Source of the DNA: Streptomyces sp. ISL-36
Lineage (GTDB): Bacteria > Actinomycetota > Actinomycetes > Streptomycetales > Streptomycetaceae
NCBI RefSeq assembly: GCF_018614205.1
Contig: NZ_JAGGOS010000068.1
Location: forward strand, 1-64,000
DNA: 64,000 nt
Direction: 5' to 3'
Below are positions 40,843 through 49,031 of the stretch, in pieces (position 1 is the stretch's first letter; each line of letters starts with the position of its first letter). The notes beneath the pieces are model-generated. The model was not told the DNA's origin and searched no databases. It saw only the letters and a program-made list of their open reading frames with translations. Position numbers and translations under genes: made by a program.

Positions 40843-42507
40843 ATGCAGCAAGAACCCCGACCGAAGCCGACCCCCCTTGCGCGCCTCGGCCGCCTCGCCG
40901 TCCGCCGCAGCCGTGCCGTGCTCCTCACCGCCCTGCTCCTCTTCCTCGGCCTCGGCGTCTACGGCGCCGGCGCCCAGGCCGGCCTCGACCTCGCCCGCTG
41001 GGACGCGCCGGGCACCGAGTCCGTCGAGGCCGCCCGCGTCCTGCGCGAGGACTTCTCCACCGGCAATCCCAACCTGGCCCTTCTCGTCACCGCCCGCGGC
41101 GGCGACATCGACGACCCGGCCACCGCCCGCGCCGCGCGCGCCCTCGCCGCCGAGGTCGCCGCACTGCCGCACGTCACCCACGCCCAGGCCTACTGGGACG
41201 GCGGGAGCCCCGCACTGCGCTCGAACGCCGGCAGCCGCGGCCTGATCCTCGCCCGTCTCGAAGGCAGCGCCACGGACACCCGCGCCCTACTCGCCGTCTT
41301 GTCGCCCCTTCTGAGCCGCACCACACCCGAACTCACCGTCCAGGTCGGCGGCCAGGAGGAGATCTCCCGCCAGGTCGGCGAACAGGCCCGCACCGACTTC
41401 CTCACCGCCGAGGCGCTCGTCCTGCCCGCCGTCCTCCTTCTCCTCATCCTTGTCCACCGCCGTACCGCCGCCGCTCTGATCACCGTGGGCACGGGGCTGC
41501 TCTCGGTCGTCGGCACACTTGCCGGGCTGCGCCTCCTCGCCCAGGTCACGCCGGTCTCCACCTTCTCCGCGAACATCGCGCTCGTCCTGGGGCTCGGCCT
41601 CGGCATCGACTACAGCCTCTTCCTCATCACCCGCTACCGCGAGGAACGCGCCGCCGAACTCGCCCGCCTCCCCGGCGTGTTCCGCGTCGAGCCGCCCACG
41701 TACGGGAGGAGCGGCGCGGCCCTGCTCGCCGTCGTCCCCACCCAGCAGGCGATGTACGGGGACGTGCCCGCGTTCGTCGAGCGGATCCGTACCACCGACG
41801 GCCCGCCCGGTGTCCTGGTCGGCGGCTACCCGGCCGAGACCGCCGACTTCCGCACCACCCTCCTCGACCGGCTGCCGCTCGTCATCGGCCTCGTCCTGGC
41901 CGCGACCTTCGTCATCCTCTTCCTCCTCACCGGCAGCCTCCTCCTGCCAGCCAAGGCCACGGTCCTCAATCTGCTCAGCCTGTCGGTGATGTTCGGCTGT
42001 CTCGTGTACGTCTTCCAGGACGGCCACTTCGCCTCGCTGCTCGGCTTCACGCCCACCGGCTCGATCGAGCCGAGCATCCCCGTCCTGATGTTCTGCGTCG
42101 TCTACGGCCTCTCCATGGACTACGAGGTGTTCATGCTGGCCCGCATCAAGGAGGAGTACGAGCGGACCGGCGACACCGAACGGGCCGTCGTCGCCGGCAT
42201 CCGCCGCAGTGCCCCGCTGATCACCGCCGCCGCCGGCATCCTGGCCCTGAGCTTCGCCGCGTACGCGACCGGCGGTGTCGTGTTCCTCAAGGAGCTGGGC
42301 GTCGGCACCGCCCTGGCGGTCCTGGTCGACGCCACCCTCATCCGGGTCGTGCTCCTGCCCGTCGCCATGCGTCTCGCCGGCCGCGCCAACTGGTGGGCTC
42401 CGGGACCGCTGCGCCGCCTGCACCGCCTCTTCGGCCTGAGCGAGGAGCCGAGGAGTCCGAGGAGCTCGCGGACACCGGAGGGCGTACTCCAGCGGGAGTA
42501 CGTGTGA
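40843..42507 (+). CDS. MMPL-family transporter lacking transmembrane segments 5-7
   Basis: MMPL proteins are RND-type exporters of lipids or small molecules. Segments 1-4 are present, ending with the family motif GLGLGIDYSLFLITRYREE, and segments 8-12 with YGLSMDYEVFMLARIKEEYE and ATLIRVVLLPVAMRLAGRANWW. In complete relatives of about 700-750 residues the first GIDYSLF motif is followed by three more membrane segments and the large part of the second outer loop. Here RYREERAAEL runs directly into ARLPGVFRVEPPTYG, which belongs to that second loop. The protein is 554 residues, in frame and without stop codons. It may be inactive, or altered in topology. ATG 40843 lies behind the 12-base repeat. 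Confidence 0.85.
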   Translation: MQQEPRPKPTPLARLGRLAVRRSRAVLLTALLLFLGLGVYGAGAQAGLDLARWDAPGTESVEAARVLREDFSTGNPNLALLVTARGGDIDDPATARAARALAAEVAALPHVTHAQAYWDGGSPALRSNAGSRGLILARLEGSATDTRALLAVLSPLLSRTTPELTVQVGGQEEISRQVGEQARTDFLTAEALVLPAVLLLLILVHRRTAAALITVGTGLLSVVGTLAGLRLLAQVTPVSTFSANIALVLGLGLGIDYSLFLITRYREERAAELARLPGVFRVEPPTYGRSGAALLAVVPTQQAMYGDVPAFVERIRTTDGPPGVLVGGYPAETADFRTTLLDRLPLVIGLVLAATFVILFLLTGSLLLPAKATVLNLLSLSVMFGCLVYVFQDGHFASLLGFTPTGSIEPSIPVLMFCVVYGLSMDYEVFMLARIKEEYERTGDTERAVVAGIRRSAPLITAAAGILALSFAAYATGGVVFLKELGVGTALAVLVDATLIRVVLLPVAMRLAGRANWWAPGPLRRLHRLFGLSEEPRSPRSSRTPEGVLQREYV

Positions 42508-42560
42508 TCACCACGCCCGGCTGACGCCCGCGCGGCCCGTCCGCGTCTAGCGTGGCGTGC

Positions 42561-43799
42561 ATGGACGAACAGCGGACACACGGCCACGGCGGTCCGCCCT
42601 GGGCGCGCGGCGCGCGGGGCGGACCGCCGTGGCTGCGGGAGTGGGCGGACCGCGATCCCGGCACCGGACTGCCCTGGCGCTCCACCCTTCTGGTCGCGGT
42701 CGTCCTGCTGGTGGGCTCCGGGTTCGCGGCGAGGAACCAGCCGGACCGGGAGTCGCTGGACGCCCTCGGCCGCGCGCTGCTGCTCGTCGGGGCGGCCCTG
42801 CTCCTGCTGCGGCACCGCCATCCGGTCCCGGTGGTCTTCGCGACCACGGCCGTCACCCTGGGCTACTACGGCGCCGGATACCCCTACGGTCCGGTCTTCC
42901 TCGTCGTCGCCGTCGCCTGTTACGCGGTGATCGTGCACGGCCACCGACGGGCGGCCTGGTGGGCCGTCGGCCTGCTCTGGACGGGCCATCTGCTGATCGC
43001 CCACTGGCTCTACCGCTACCTGCCGCCCGGCGACGACGGGCCCGGCCCGTGGGGGCAGGAGATCCCCGTCGCCGCCTTCGTCGTCGCGGTCCTGGCCGCC
43101 TCCGAACTGGTCCGGGTCCGCCGCGAGCAGTGGGCGCAGCAGCGTGCCGAGCGCGCCGCGGCCGAACGGCGCCGGGCCGACGAGGAGCGGTTGCGGATCG
43201 CCCGCGAGCTGCACGACGTCCTCGCCCACTCCATCTCCGTGATCAACGTCCAGGCGGGGGTGGGCCTCGCGCTCCTCGACACCGACCCCGAGCAGGCCCG
43301 CACCGCGCTCACCACCATCAAGGCGGCCAGCAAGGAAGCCCTGGGGGAGGTACGGCAGGTGCTGGACACGCTGCGCGCGCCGGGAGACGCGCCGCGCACC
43401 CCGGCCCCCGGCCTCGACCGGCTCCCCGAGCTGGTCGAGCAGGCGGCGTCCGCCGGACTGACCGTGCGCACGGCGACCGAGGGAGAACGGGTGGCGCTGC
43501 CGCCCGGCACCGACCTCGCCGCCTTCCGGATCGTCCAGGAGGCGCTGACCAACGTGGTCCGCCACTCCGGCTCCCGTACCGCCCGTGTCGTGGTCGGCTA
43601 CGGCCCCGGCCGACTGGACCTCCGTATCGACGACGAAGGGCCCGCCACCGGCGGCGACGCGGGCGGCAGCGGCAACGGACTCGCCGGAATGCGGGAGCGG
43701 GCCGCCGCGCTCGGTGGCACGATCGAGGCGGGCACCCGCGCGGACGGCGGTTTCCGGGTGCACGCCGTCCTCCCCGTCCGCCCGAAGGAGACGCCGTGA
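42561..43799 (+). CDS. Sensor histidine kinase (NarL/DesK type)
   Basis: It is the membrane sensor of a two-component system. Four to five hydrophobic segments lie in residues 35-185; then the HisKA_3 dimerisation helix with the phospho-accepting His218 in RIARELHDVLAHSISV, and the ATPase domain with FRIVQEALTNVVRHS, DDEGP and GNGLAGMRERAAALGG. No large outer domain is present, so the signal is probably sensed in the membrane. ATG 42561 gives 412 residues. The response regulator gene follows after 70 bases. Confidence 0.94.
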   Translation: MDEQRTHGHGGPPWARGARGGPPWLREWADRDPGTGLPWRSTLLVAVVLLVGSGFAARNQPDRESLDALGRALLLVGAALLLLRHRHPVPVVFATTAVTLGYYGAGYPYGPVFLVVAVACYAVIVHGHRRAAWWAVGLLWTGHLLIAHWLYRYLPPGDDGPGPWGQEIPVAAFVVAVLAASELVRVRREQWAQQRAERAAAERRRADEERLRIARELHDVLAHSISVINVQAGVGLALLDTDPEQARTALTTIKAASKEALGEVRQVLDTLRAPGDAPRTPAPGLDRLPELVEQAASAGLTVRTATEGERVALPPGTDLAAFRIVQEALTNVVRHSGSRTARVVVGYGPGRLDLRIDDEGPATGGDAGGSGNGLAGMRERAAALGGTIEAGTRADGGFRVHAVLPVRPKETP

Positions 43800-43872
43800 G
43801 CCCTCGTCCGAGGAGACCGTGTGAGCCACCGTCCCGAGGCCCCGTGAACCCCCGTCCCCAGGAGACCCCGTG
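43785..43872 (+). repeat. Spacer made of tandem copies of a start-site segment
   Basis: The gap between kinase and regulator genes consists of about three imperfect copies of a 22-26-base unit of the type GGAGAC-CCGTGA-CCCCGTCC. Each copy carries a potential ribosome site and a GTG. The last one is the real start of the response regulator gene. Confidence 0.65.
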
Positions 43873-44535
43873 ATCCGCGTTCTGCTCGCCGACGACCAGT
43901 CGCTGGTGCGGGCCGGGTTCCGCGCGCTCCTGGACGCCCAGCCGGACATCGAGGTGGCCGGGGAGGCCGCCGACGGCGAGGAGGCCGCGACCAGGGCGCG
44001 CGAACTGCGCCCGGACGTCGTCCTGATGGACATCCGGATGCCCCGGGTCGACGGCCTCGCCGCCACCCGCCGGATCACCGGCGACCCGGAGCTCGGCGCG
44101 GTGAAGGTGGTCATGCTGACCACCTTCGAACTCGACGAGTACGTCTTCGAGGCCATCCGCTCCGGCGCCTCCGGCTTCCTCGTCAAGGACACCGAGCCCG
44201 AGGAGCTGCTGCGGGCCGTGCGTGCGGTCGTGGACGGCGACGCGCTGCTCTCGCCCGGGGTGACGCGGCGGCTCATCGAGGAGTTCGCCGCCCGCTCCAA
44301 GGCCCCCGTCGGCGCGACCGGTCTCGACGAACTCACCGAACGCGAGCGGGAGGTGATGGCTCTGGTCGGCATCGGCCTCTCGAACGAGGAGATCGCCCGG
44401 CGGCTGGTCGTCAGCCCGCTGACCGCCAAGACCCATGTGAGCCGCACGATGGTGAAGCTGGGTGCGCGTGACCGAGCCCAACTCGTCGTCCTGGCCTATG
44501 AGTCGGGCCTGGTGCGCCCGGGCTGGCTGGGCTGA
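43870..44535 (+). CDS. LuxR/NarL-type response regulator
   Basis: The receiver domain contains the acidic pair in VLLADDQSLVRAGFRALL, the phospho-accepting Asp54 in VVLMDIRMPRVDG, the Thr in VVMLTTFELDEYVF and the Lys in GFLVKDTEPEELL. The C-terminal LuxR-type helix-turn-helix is LTEREREVMALVGIGLSNEE with VSPLTAKTHVSRTMVKLGA. GTG 43870 follows GGAG. It has 221 residues. The partner is the kinase upstream; the target genes are unknown, with the MMPL gene and the divergent MFS gene as nearby candidates. Confidence 0.95.
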   Translation: MIRVLLADDQSLVRAGFRALLDAQPDIEVAGEAADGEEAATRARELRPDVVLMDIRMPRVDGLAATRRITGDPELGAVKVVMLTTFELDEYVFEAIRSGASGFLVKDTEPEELLRAVRAVVDGDALLSPGVTRRLIEEFAARSKAPVGATGLDELTEREREVMALVGIGLSNEEIARRLVVSPLTAKTHVSRTMVKLGARDRAQLVVLAYESGLVRPGWLG

Positions 44536-44574
44536 CGAACGTACGGGACACGGCTACGGGTGCGGGTCCTGGTA

Positions 44575-44604
44575 CGGGTGCGGGTGCGGGTGCGGGTGCG
44601 GGTG
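44575..44604. repeat. Hexanucleotide repeat (CGGGTG)5
   Basis: Five uninterrupted copies of CGGGTG lie between two copies of a longer unit containing GGGTCCTGGTACGGGTG. The array stands directly behind the response regulator gene. Confidence 0.85.
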
Positions 44605-44616
44605 CGGGTCCTGGTA

Positions 44617-44655
44617 CGGGTGTGGGCGCGGCCTCCATGGCCGCGCCCACACCCG
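44617..44655. terminator. Bidirectional terminator between convergent genes
   Basis: A perfect 17-base stem (44617-44633 with 44639-44655) closes a five-base loop TCCAT. It lies between the ends of the response regulator gene (plus) and the MFS gene (minus) and can serve both. Confidence 0.85.
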
Positions 44656-44685
44656 CAGCAGGACCCGTGTCCTTCCGTGCCGTCG

Positions 44686-46170
44686 TCAGTCGCGGGCCGC
44701 GACCGGCTCCGGCGCCGTCTTCTCGGTGGCGGAGCCGGCCACCACCAGGGACTCCCGCTTGCGGCGCGTGCGGAGCCCCGGCAGCGTGACCAGCAGACCG
44801 GCCAGGGCGATGACCGTGACCACGGTCAGACCCGGGCGGAAGCTGTCCAGGACCGCCTGCGGGGAACCGCCGTCCTCGGCGCCGCCCGCCGTGATGACGG
44901 CGGTGATCACGGCCAGGAAGATGGCCCCGCCCACCTGGATGGAGGTGTTGAGCAGGCCGGAGACCATGCCCTGCTCGTGGTCGTCCACGCCGGTGGTGGC
45001 CTGGATGTTGAGCGAGGGGAAGACCAGGGCGCAGGCCGCGCCCAGCAGCAGCATCGAGGGCAGGATGACGGCCGCGTACTGCGGGGTGAGCGAGATCCGC
45101 AGGAAGAGCGCGTACGAGACCACGAGGAGGGTGAACCCGGTCGCGATCACCCGGGGTGTGCCGAAGCGGTCCACCACCGTACCGATCTTGGTGGAGGAGA
45201 GCGCCACGAGCACGCCGGCGGGAAGGAACGCCAGTGCCGTCTGCAGCGCCGACCAGCCGAGCAGCGACTGCATGTACTGGGTCACGATGAACTGGAAGGC
45301 GACGTACGAGCCGAAGAACGCCGCCGCACCGAGCTGGGCCCGCACCTGCGATCCGGAGCGCAGTACCCCGAGCCGTACCAGCGGACTGGGGCTGCGCCGC
45401 TCGATCACCACGAAGGCGGCCAGGAGGACGGCGGAGGCCAGGAAGGAGAGCAGCGTACGGGCGGAGGCCCAGCCGACCTCGGGTGCCTGGACGACGGTGA
45501 AGACGAGCAGCAGCATCGCGGCCGTGCCGGTGACGGCGCCGGGCAGGTCGTAGCCGCCGCGCGCGTCCCCGCGGTCGCTGTGCGGGATCAGCCGGAGCGC
45601 GAAGACGAGGGCGATGAGGGCGACCGGCGCGGGCAGCAGCATGGTCCAGCGCCAGCTCAGCTCGGTGAGCAGGCCGGAGAGGACCAGGCCCATGGAGAAT
45701 CCGGTCGCGGCGCAGGTCGTGTAGATGGACAGGGCCCGGTTGCGCTGCGGGCCCTCCTTGAAGGTCGTAGTGATGATCGACAGGCCAGCCGGTGCGGTGA
45801 ACGCGGCGCTGAGGCCCTTGATGAAGCGGCTGGCGATGAGCAGCGGCCCGGAGTCGACGAGCCCGCCGAGGAGGGACGCGAGGGCGAAGACGGCGAGGGC
45901 GATCAGGAAGACCCGGCGGCGGCCGAGGAGGTCGGCGGCGCGGCCCCCGAGGAGCAGGAGGCCGCCGTACCCGAGGATGTAGCCGCTGACGATCCACTGC
46001 AGGGTGGCGGTGGACAGGCCCAGGTCGGTGGCGATGGAGGGCAGGGCGACGCCGACCATGGAGACGTCGAGGGCGTCGAGGAACATCGCGGCGCAGAGCA
46101 CCAGCAGGGTGCCCCACAGGCGGGGACTCCAACGTTCCTGCGACGGGGGAGCGGTGAGCGGAGAGGTCAT
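44686..46170 (-). CDS. MFS multidrug exporter (DHA2 family, 14 membrane segments)
   Basis: It should export drugs or toxic compounds using the proton gradient. Family marks are FLDALDVSMVGVALPSIATD in the first segment (motif D1), GGRAADLLGRRRVFL (motif A) between segments 2 and 3, and motif C-like ATGFSMGLVLSGLL in segment 5. About fourteen hydrophobic segments fit 494 residues. ATG 46170 follows GAGCGGAGAGG; a longer frame upstream would run through the operator. A MarR gene is divergent, and a 27-base near-palindrome lies between the two. Confidence 0.93.
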   Translation of the reverse strand: MTSPLTAPPSQERWSPRLWGTLLVLCAAMFLDALDVSMVGVALPSIATDLGLSTATLQWIVSGYILGYGGLLLLGGRAADLLGRRRVFLIALAVFALASLLGGLVDSGPLLIASRFIKGLSAAFTAPAGLSIITTTFKEGPQRNRALSIYTTCAATGFSMGLVLSGLLTELSWRWTMLLPAPVALIALVFALRLIPHSDRGDARGGYDLPGAVTGTAAMLLLVFTVVQAPEVGWASARTLLSFLASAVLLAAFVVIERRSPSPLVRLGVLRSGSQVRAQLGAAAFFGSYVAFQFIVTQYMQSLLGWSALQTALAFLPAGVLVALSSTKIGTVVDRFGTPRVIATGFTLLVVSYALFLRISLTPQYAAVILPSMLLLGAACALVFPSLNIQATTGVDDHEQGMVSGLLNTSIQVGGAIFLAVITAVITAGGAEDGGSPQAVLDSFRPGLTVVTVIALAGLLVTLPGLRTRRKRESLVVAGSATEKTAPEPVAARD

Positions 46171-46184
46171 GCGCAGCACAGTAC

Positions 46185-46211
46185 ATGCGCATGCATTGAG
46201 TGCAAGCGCAT
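46185..46211. promoter_or_regulatory. 27-base near-palindromic MarR operator
   Basis: ATGCGC at one end and GCGCAT at the other frame a 27-base sequence whose halves match except at two position pairs, with inner TGCA repeats. It lies between the divergent MFS exporter and MarR genes, 15 bases before the MFS start codon. Confidence 0.72.
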
Positions 46212-46257
46212 TTAATTCCGATGCAACAAAGTGGGGCTTCTCTGCTAACGTGCGGTC

Positions 46258-46683
46258 ATGGCAGCGTCTGCGAACAAACCCGAACGCGCGCTCGTACAGG
46301 AGTGGCGGGACGTTCTCGCGCTGCACGCCCGGACGATGTGCGAACTCGACCGCGCGCTGCATCCCTACGGACTCGGTGCCAGCGACTTCGAGGTTCTCGA
46401 CGTCCTGGCCGAGGGAGCGCCGGCGGACGGTGGGAAGGCCTATCGGGTCCAGGAGCTGGCGGGCCGCGTGCACCTCAGCCAGAGCGCGCTGTCCCGGCTC
46501 ATCGCCCGTCTGGAGAAGGACGGGCTCGTCGTGCGCGGGATGTGCGCGGAGGACCGGCGGGGCGTGCGCGTCGAACTGACGGACGCCGGCCGGGAGCGGC
46601 ACGGGGAAGTGCTGCCGATCCAGCGCGCCGTGCTGACCCGGATGCTTCAGGCGGACTCCTCCGGCTCTGCTACGACCAGGTGA
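46258..46683 (+). CDS. MarR-family repressor
   Basis: The winged helix-turn-helix is clear: YGLGASDFEVLDVL, RVQELAGRVHLSQSALSRLI as recognition region, and RLEKDGLVVRGMCAEDRRGV with the basic wing, then VELTDAGRERHGEVLP. It has 141 residues from ATG 46258. It most likely represses the divergent MFS exporter gene and itself until a phenolic or toxic compound binds. Its last 14 bases overlap the 3' end of the convergent DinB-like gene. Confidence 0.93.
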   Translation: MAASANKPERALVQEWRDVLALHARTMCELDRALHPYGLGASDFEVLDVLAEGAPADGGKAYRVQELAGRVHLSQSALSRLIARLEKDGLVVRGMCAEDRRGVRVELTDAGRERHGEVLPIQRAVLTRMLQADSSGSATTR

Positions 46684-47434
46684 TGGCGGAGTTCGCCCGC
46701 CACAGCCGGGCGAGCGACGCGTCGCCCGTCACATGGACCGCGGAGTCCGGCAGCCGGTTCCAGAGCGTCAGACAGAGGCGGTCGGCGGGGCCGCTCAGCT
46801 CGCAGTCGGCCGGGCCCACGTCGTCGAGCGTGGTGTGCGGTGCCTCCGGCGACAGCCGTACGGTCCACACGTCCTCGGTGTCCGTCGCCCGTACGCGCAA
46901 GGTCCGCGGCTCCGGTGTCCGCACCCGGCTGCGGTCGCGACCGTGGAAGGCGCGCAGGAGTTCGTCGATCCCGTCCGCCGCGACCCTGGGATCGATCGGG
47001 CCCGGGACGCCGGCCGGCAGGGCCGATTCGGCGTCCGCGCGGTGCACCGTCGTCTCGTGCGCCTGACGGCGCGCCCAGAAGGCGAGCGGGGAGGGGGCGG
47101 GCAGGAACGTCCAGCACTCCAGGGTCTCGGGCGCCGCGCGGAGGGCGGCGAGGAGCCGGGTGTGGCCCTCGCGGTAGTGCGCGAGCAGCTCCTCGCCGTC
47201 GAGATCCGGCTCGCCGCCGTCGGGGTGGTAGGAGGTGTGGCCCTCCGTGACGAAGGCGGTCGCCCAGCGGTGCACCATCGTCGTGTGGCGCAGGAGGTCC
47301 CGGATCCGCCAGCCCGGGCAGGTCGTCACCGGGGCGTCCGCACCCGCCTCGGCGGCGGCGTCGGCCAGAGAGCGGCCGGCGGCCTCGAGAGCCTCGATGT
47401 GCTCGCCGGTCTTCATCGTCTCCGCGCTGTCCAT
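46670..47434 (-). CDS. Maleylpyruvate isomerase/DinB-type metal-dependent protein
   Basis: The N-terminal four-helix domain of the mycothiol-dependent maleylpyruvate isomerase family is present, with TTCPGWRIRDLLRHTTMVHRW holding the family Trp and the first metal-binding histidine and WARRQAHETTVHRADAE giving the HxxxHR pair. The C-terminal half (VAADGIDELLRAFHGR, DCELSGPADRLCLTLWNRLP) is the sterol-carrier-like domain. Such proteins may transfer or isomerise with mycothiol; the substrate is unknown. I use ATG 47434, giving 254 residues; ATG 47416 is possible. Confidence 0.88.
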   Translation of the reverse strand: MDSAETMKTGEHIEALEAAGRSLADAAAEAGADAPVTTCPGWRIRDLLRHTTMVHRWATAFVTEGHTSYHPDGGEPDLDGEELLAHYREGHTRLLAALRAAPETLECWTFLPAPSPLAFWARRQAHETTVHRADAESALPAGVPGPIDPRVAADGIDELLRAFHGRDRSRVRTPEPRTLRVRATDTEDVWTVRLSPEAPHTTLDDVGPADCELSGPADRLCLTLWNRLPDSAVHVTGDASLARLWRANSAITWS

Positions 47435-47721
47435 GGTGCGGATTCTGTCAGTTCGGGCCGCTCGGCGGCGGCTCGTCCGCACGGCGGACACCCCTGCGCC
47501 GGAGCGGCCGGAGCGCGGCCCCGGTGGGCGAGGCTCAGGGGGTGTCTCGCCGATATTGAACGAACGCCTGGACCAGCGCGGACACGGTCAGGTCGGGTGC
47601 CGGCCTGGCCGTGGTGTGCGGACGTGGATGGTTCGTCGTCCCCTCCTCGTGGAGGGCGCGGCCCCGCCGCCCGAGGCTTCGCCCGTGCGCCGGGCTCGCG
47701 GTGCGGGATGAGTCCGGCTGG
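47435..47721. other. Gap without a recognisable gene
   Basis: The 287 bases between the DinB-like gene and the MFS gene contain only GC-driven open frames without ribosome sites. I see no repeat of note and no terminator of high quality. Confidence 0.5.
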
Positions 47722-48942
47722 TCAACCCGCCTCGGGGACGCGGGCGTTGCGGGCCGCGTAGCCGATCACGGCTGCGCCGGCCGCCAGGACGGCCACGGTG
47801 GTCAGGGCGACGGGGAGCGAGAACCAGTCGGCGAGGAAGCCGATCGAGGGCGGGCCGAGCAGCATGCCGCCGTAGCCGAGGGTGGACGCGGCGGCGACCC
47901 CGCTCGGACCGGCGAGCGCTCCCGCGCGCGCCACGGCCACCGGGAAGATGTTGGCGAGCCCCAGGCCGGTCACCGCGAAGCCCAGCAGTGCGGCCCAGAC
48001 GCTCGGCGCGAGGGCGCCGAGCAGCATGCCCGCGGCGGCGGTCGCCCCGCCCGCGACGAGCGTGCGGGTCTGGCCGAGCCGTTCGAGCAGCGCGGTGCCG
48101 GAGAGCCGGCCGACGGTCATCGTCAGCGCGAAGAGCGAGTAGCCGGCGGCGGCGACGCCGGGATGCGCGTGCAGGTCCTGCTCCAGGTGGAGCGCGCCCC
48201 AGTCGGCCAGGGCGCCTTCGCCGTACGCCGTGCACAGCGCGATCACCCCGAAGACGACGACGAGGCCGCGTGAACCGGCCGCGCCCCGGGGTCGGTCGGC
48301 GGAGGTCGGGGTCTGCTCCGGCGGGGCGGGGGAGGGGCGTCGGAGCAGTACGGGACCGGCGGCGGCGGTCAGGAGCAGACCCGCGACGGTGAGGCAGAGG
48401 AGGTGCGTCGTGGGGGAGAGGCTGCCGGCGACGAGTCCGCCGAGTCCCGCGCCGAGCATGCCCCCGAGGCTGAACGCGGCGTGGAAGCTGGGCATCACGG
48501 GCCGGCGCAGCGCGGCGACGAGGTCGACGGCCGCGCTGTTCATGGCGACATTGATGCCGCCGTACGCGGCGCCGAACAGAAGCAGGACGAGGCCGAGCGC
48601 GAAGGGGGTGTGGGTGAGCGCGGGCAGGGCGATGGAGAGGGAGAGCAGGACGCCGGTGACCACCGTGACGGCGTGGCTGCCGTAGCGCCGGCAGAGGCGG
48701 CCGGTCAGCGTCATGGTCACCACGGCGCCGGCCGACACGCCGAGGAGCGCGAGCCCGAGGTCGCTGGCCGAGGCCCCGGTCTGCTGCTTGATGGCGGGGA
48801 TCCGGACCACCCAGCCGGCGAAGAGGAAGCCGTCGAGGGCGAAGAAGAGGGTCAGGGCGGAGCGGAGGCGGGACAGGGAGCGGGCGGTGTCTCCGCCAGG
48901 GCCCCCAGGAACGGCCGTCCGTACTTTGTTTAGTAGCGGCAC
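47722..48942 (-). CDS. MFS transporter (YbjJ-like, 12 membrane segments)
   Basis: The protein has about twelve hydrophobic segments, the motif A-like LTGRLCRRYGSHAVTVV and the charged centre FGAAYGGINVAMNSAAVDL typical of the YbjJ/sugar-related MFS branch. The transported compound is unknown. I choose the GTG at 48942 because a promoter (TTGAAA, 18 bases, TATCCT) ends six bases before it, so the message would begin at or next to the GTG. An upstream TTG at 48978 falls in the -35 box and is unlikely. It has 406 residues. It stands alone and divergent from nothing; the HhH-GPD gene lies behind it on the same strand upstream. Confidence 0.85.
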   Translation of the reverse strand: MPLLNKVRTAVPGGPGGDTARSLSRLRSALTLFFALDGFLFAGWVVRIPAIKQQTGASASDLGLALLGVSAGAVVTMTLTGRLCRRYGSHAVTVVTGVLLSLSIALPALTHTPFALGLVLLLFGAAYGGINVAMNSAAVDLVAALRRPVMPSFHAAFSLGGMLGAGLGGLVAGSLSPTTHLLCLTVAGLLLTAAAGPVLLRRPSPAPPEQTPTSADRPRGAAGSRGLVVVFGVIALCTAYGEGALADWGALHLEQDLHAHPGVAAAGYSLFALTMTVGRLSGTALLERLGQTRTLVAGGATAAAGMLLGALAPSVWAALLGFAVTGLGLANIFPVAVARAGALAGPSGVAAASTLGYGGMLLGPPSIGFLADWFSLPVALTTVAVLAAGAAVIGYAARNARVPEAG

Positions 48943-48948
48943 AAACTC

Positions 48949-48978
48949 AGGATAGGGGTCTGGAGGGGAGGTTTTCAA
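48949..48978 (-). promoter_or_regulatory. Promoter giving a leaderless MFS transcript
   Basis: On the minus strand TTGAAA (48978-48973) and TATCCT (48954-48949) are 18 bases apart. The start codon GTG (48942) follows after six bases, where transcription should begin, and no ribosome site is present. Confidence 0.6.
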
Positions 48979-49031
48979 CCACCCGTACCGGCAGCGGCCT
49001 GCGCGCGGCGAGCCCGACCCCCGGGGAGGAC

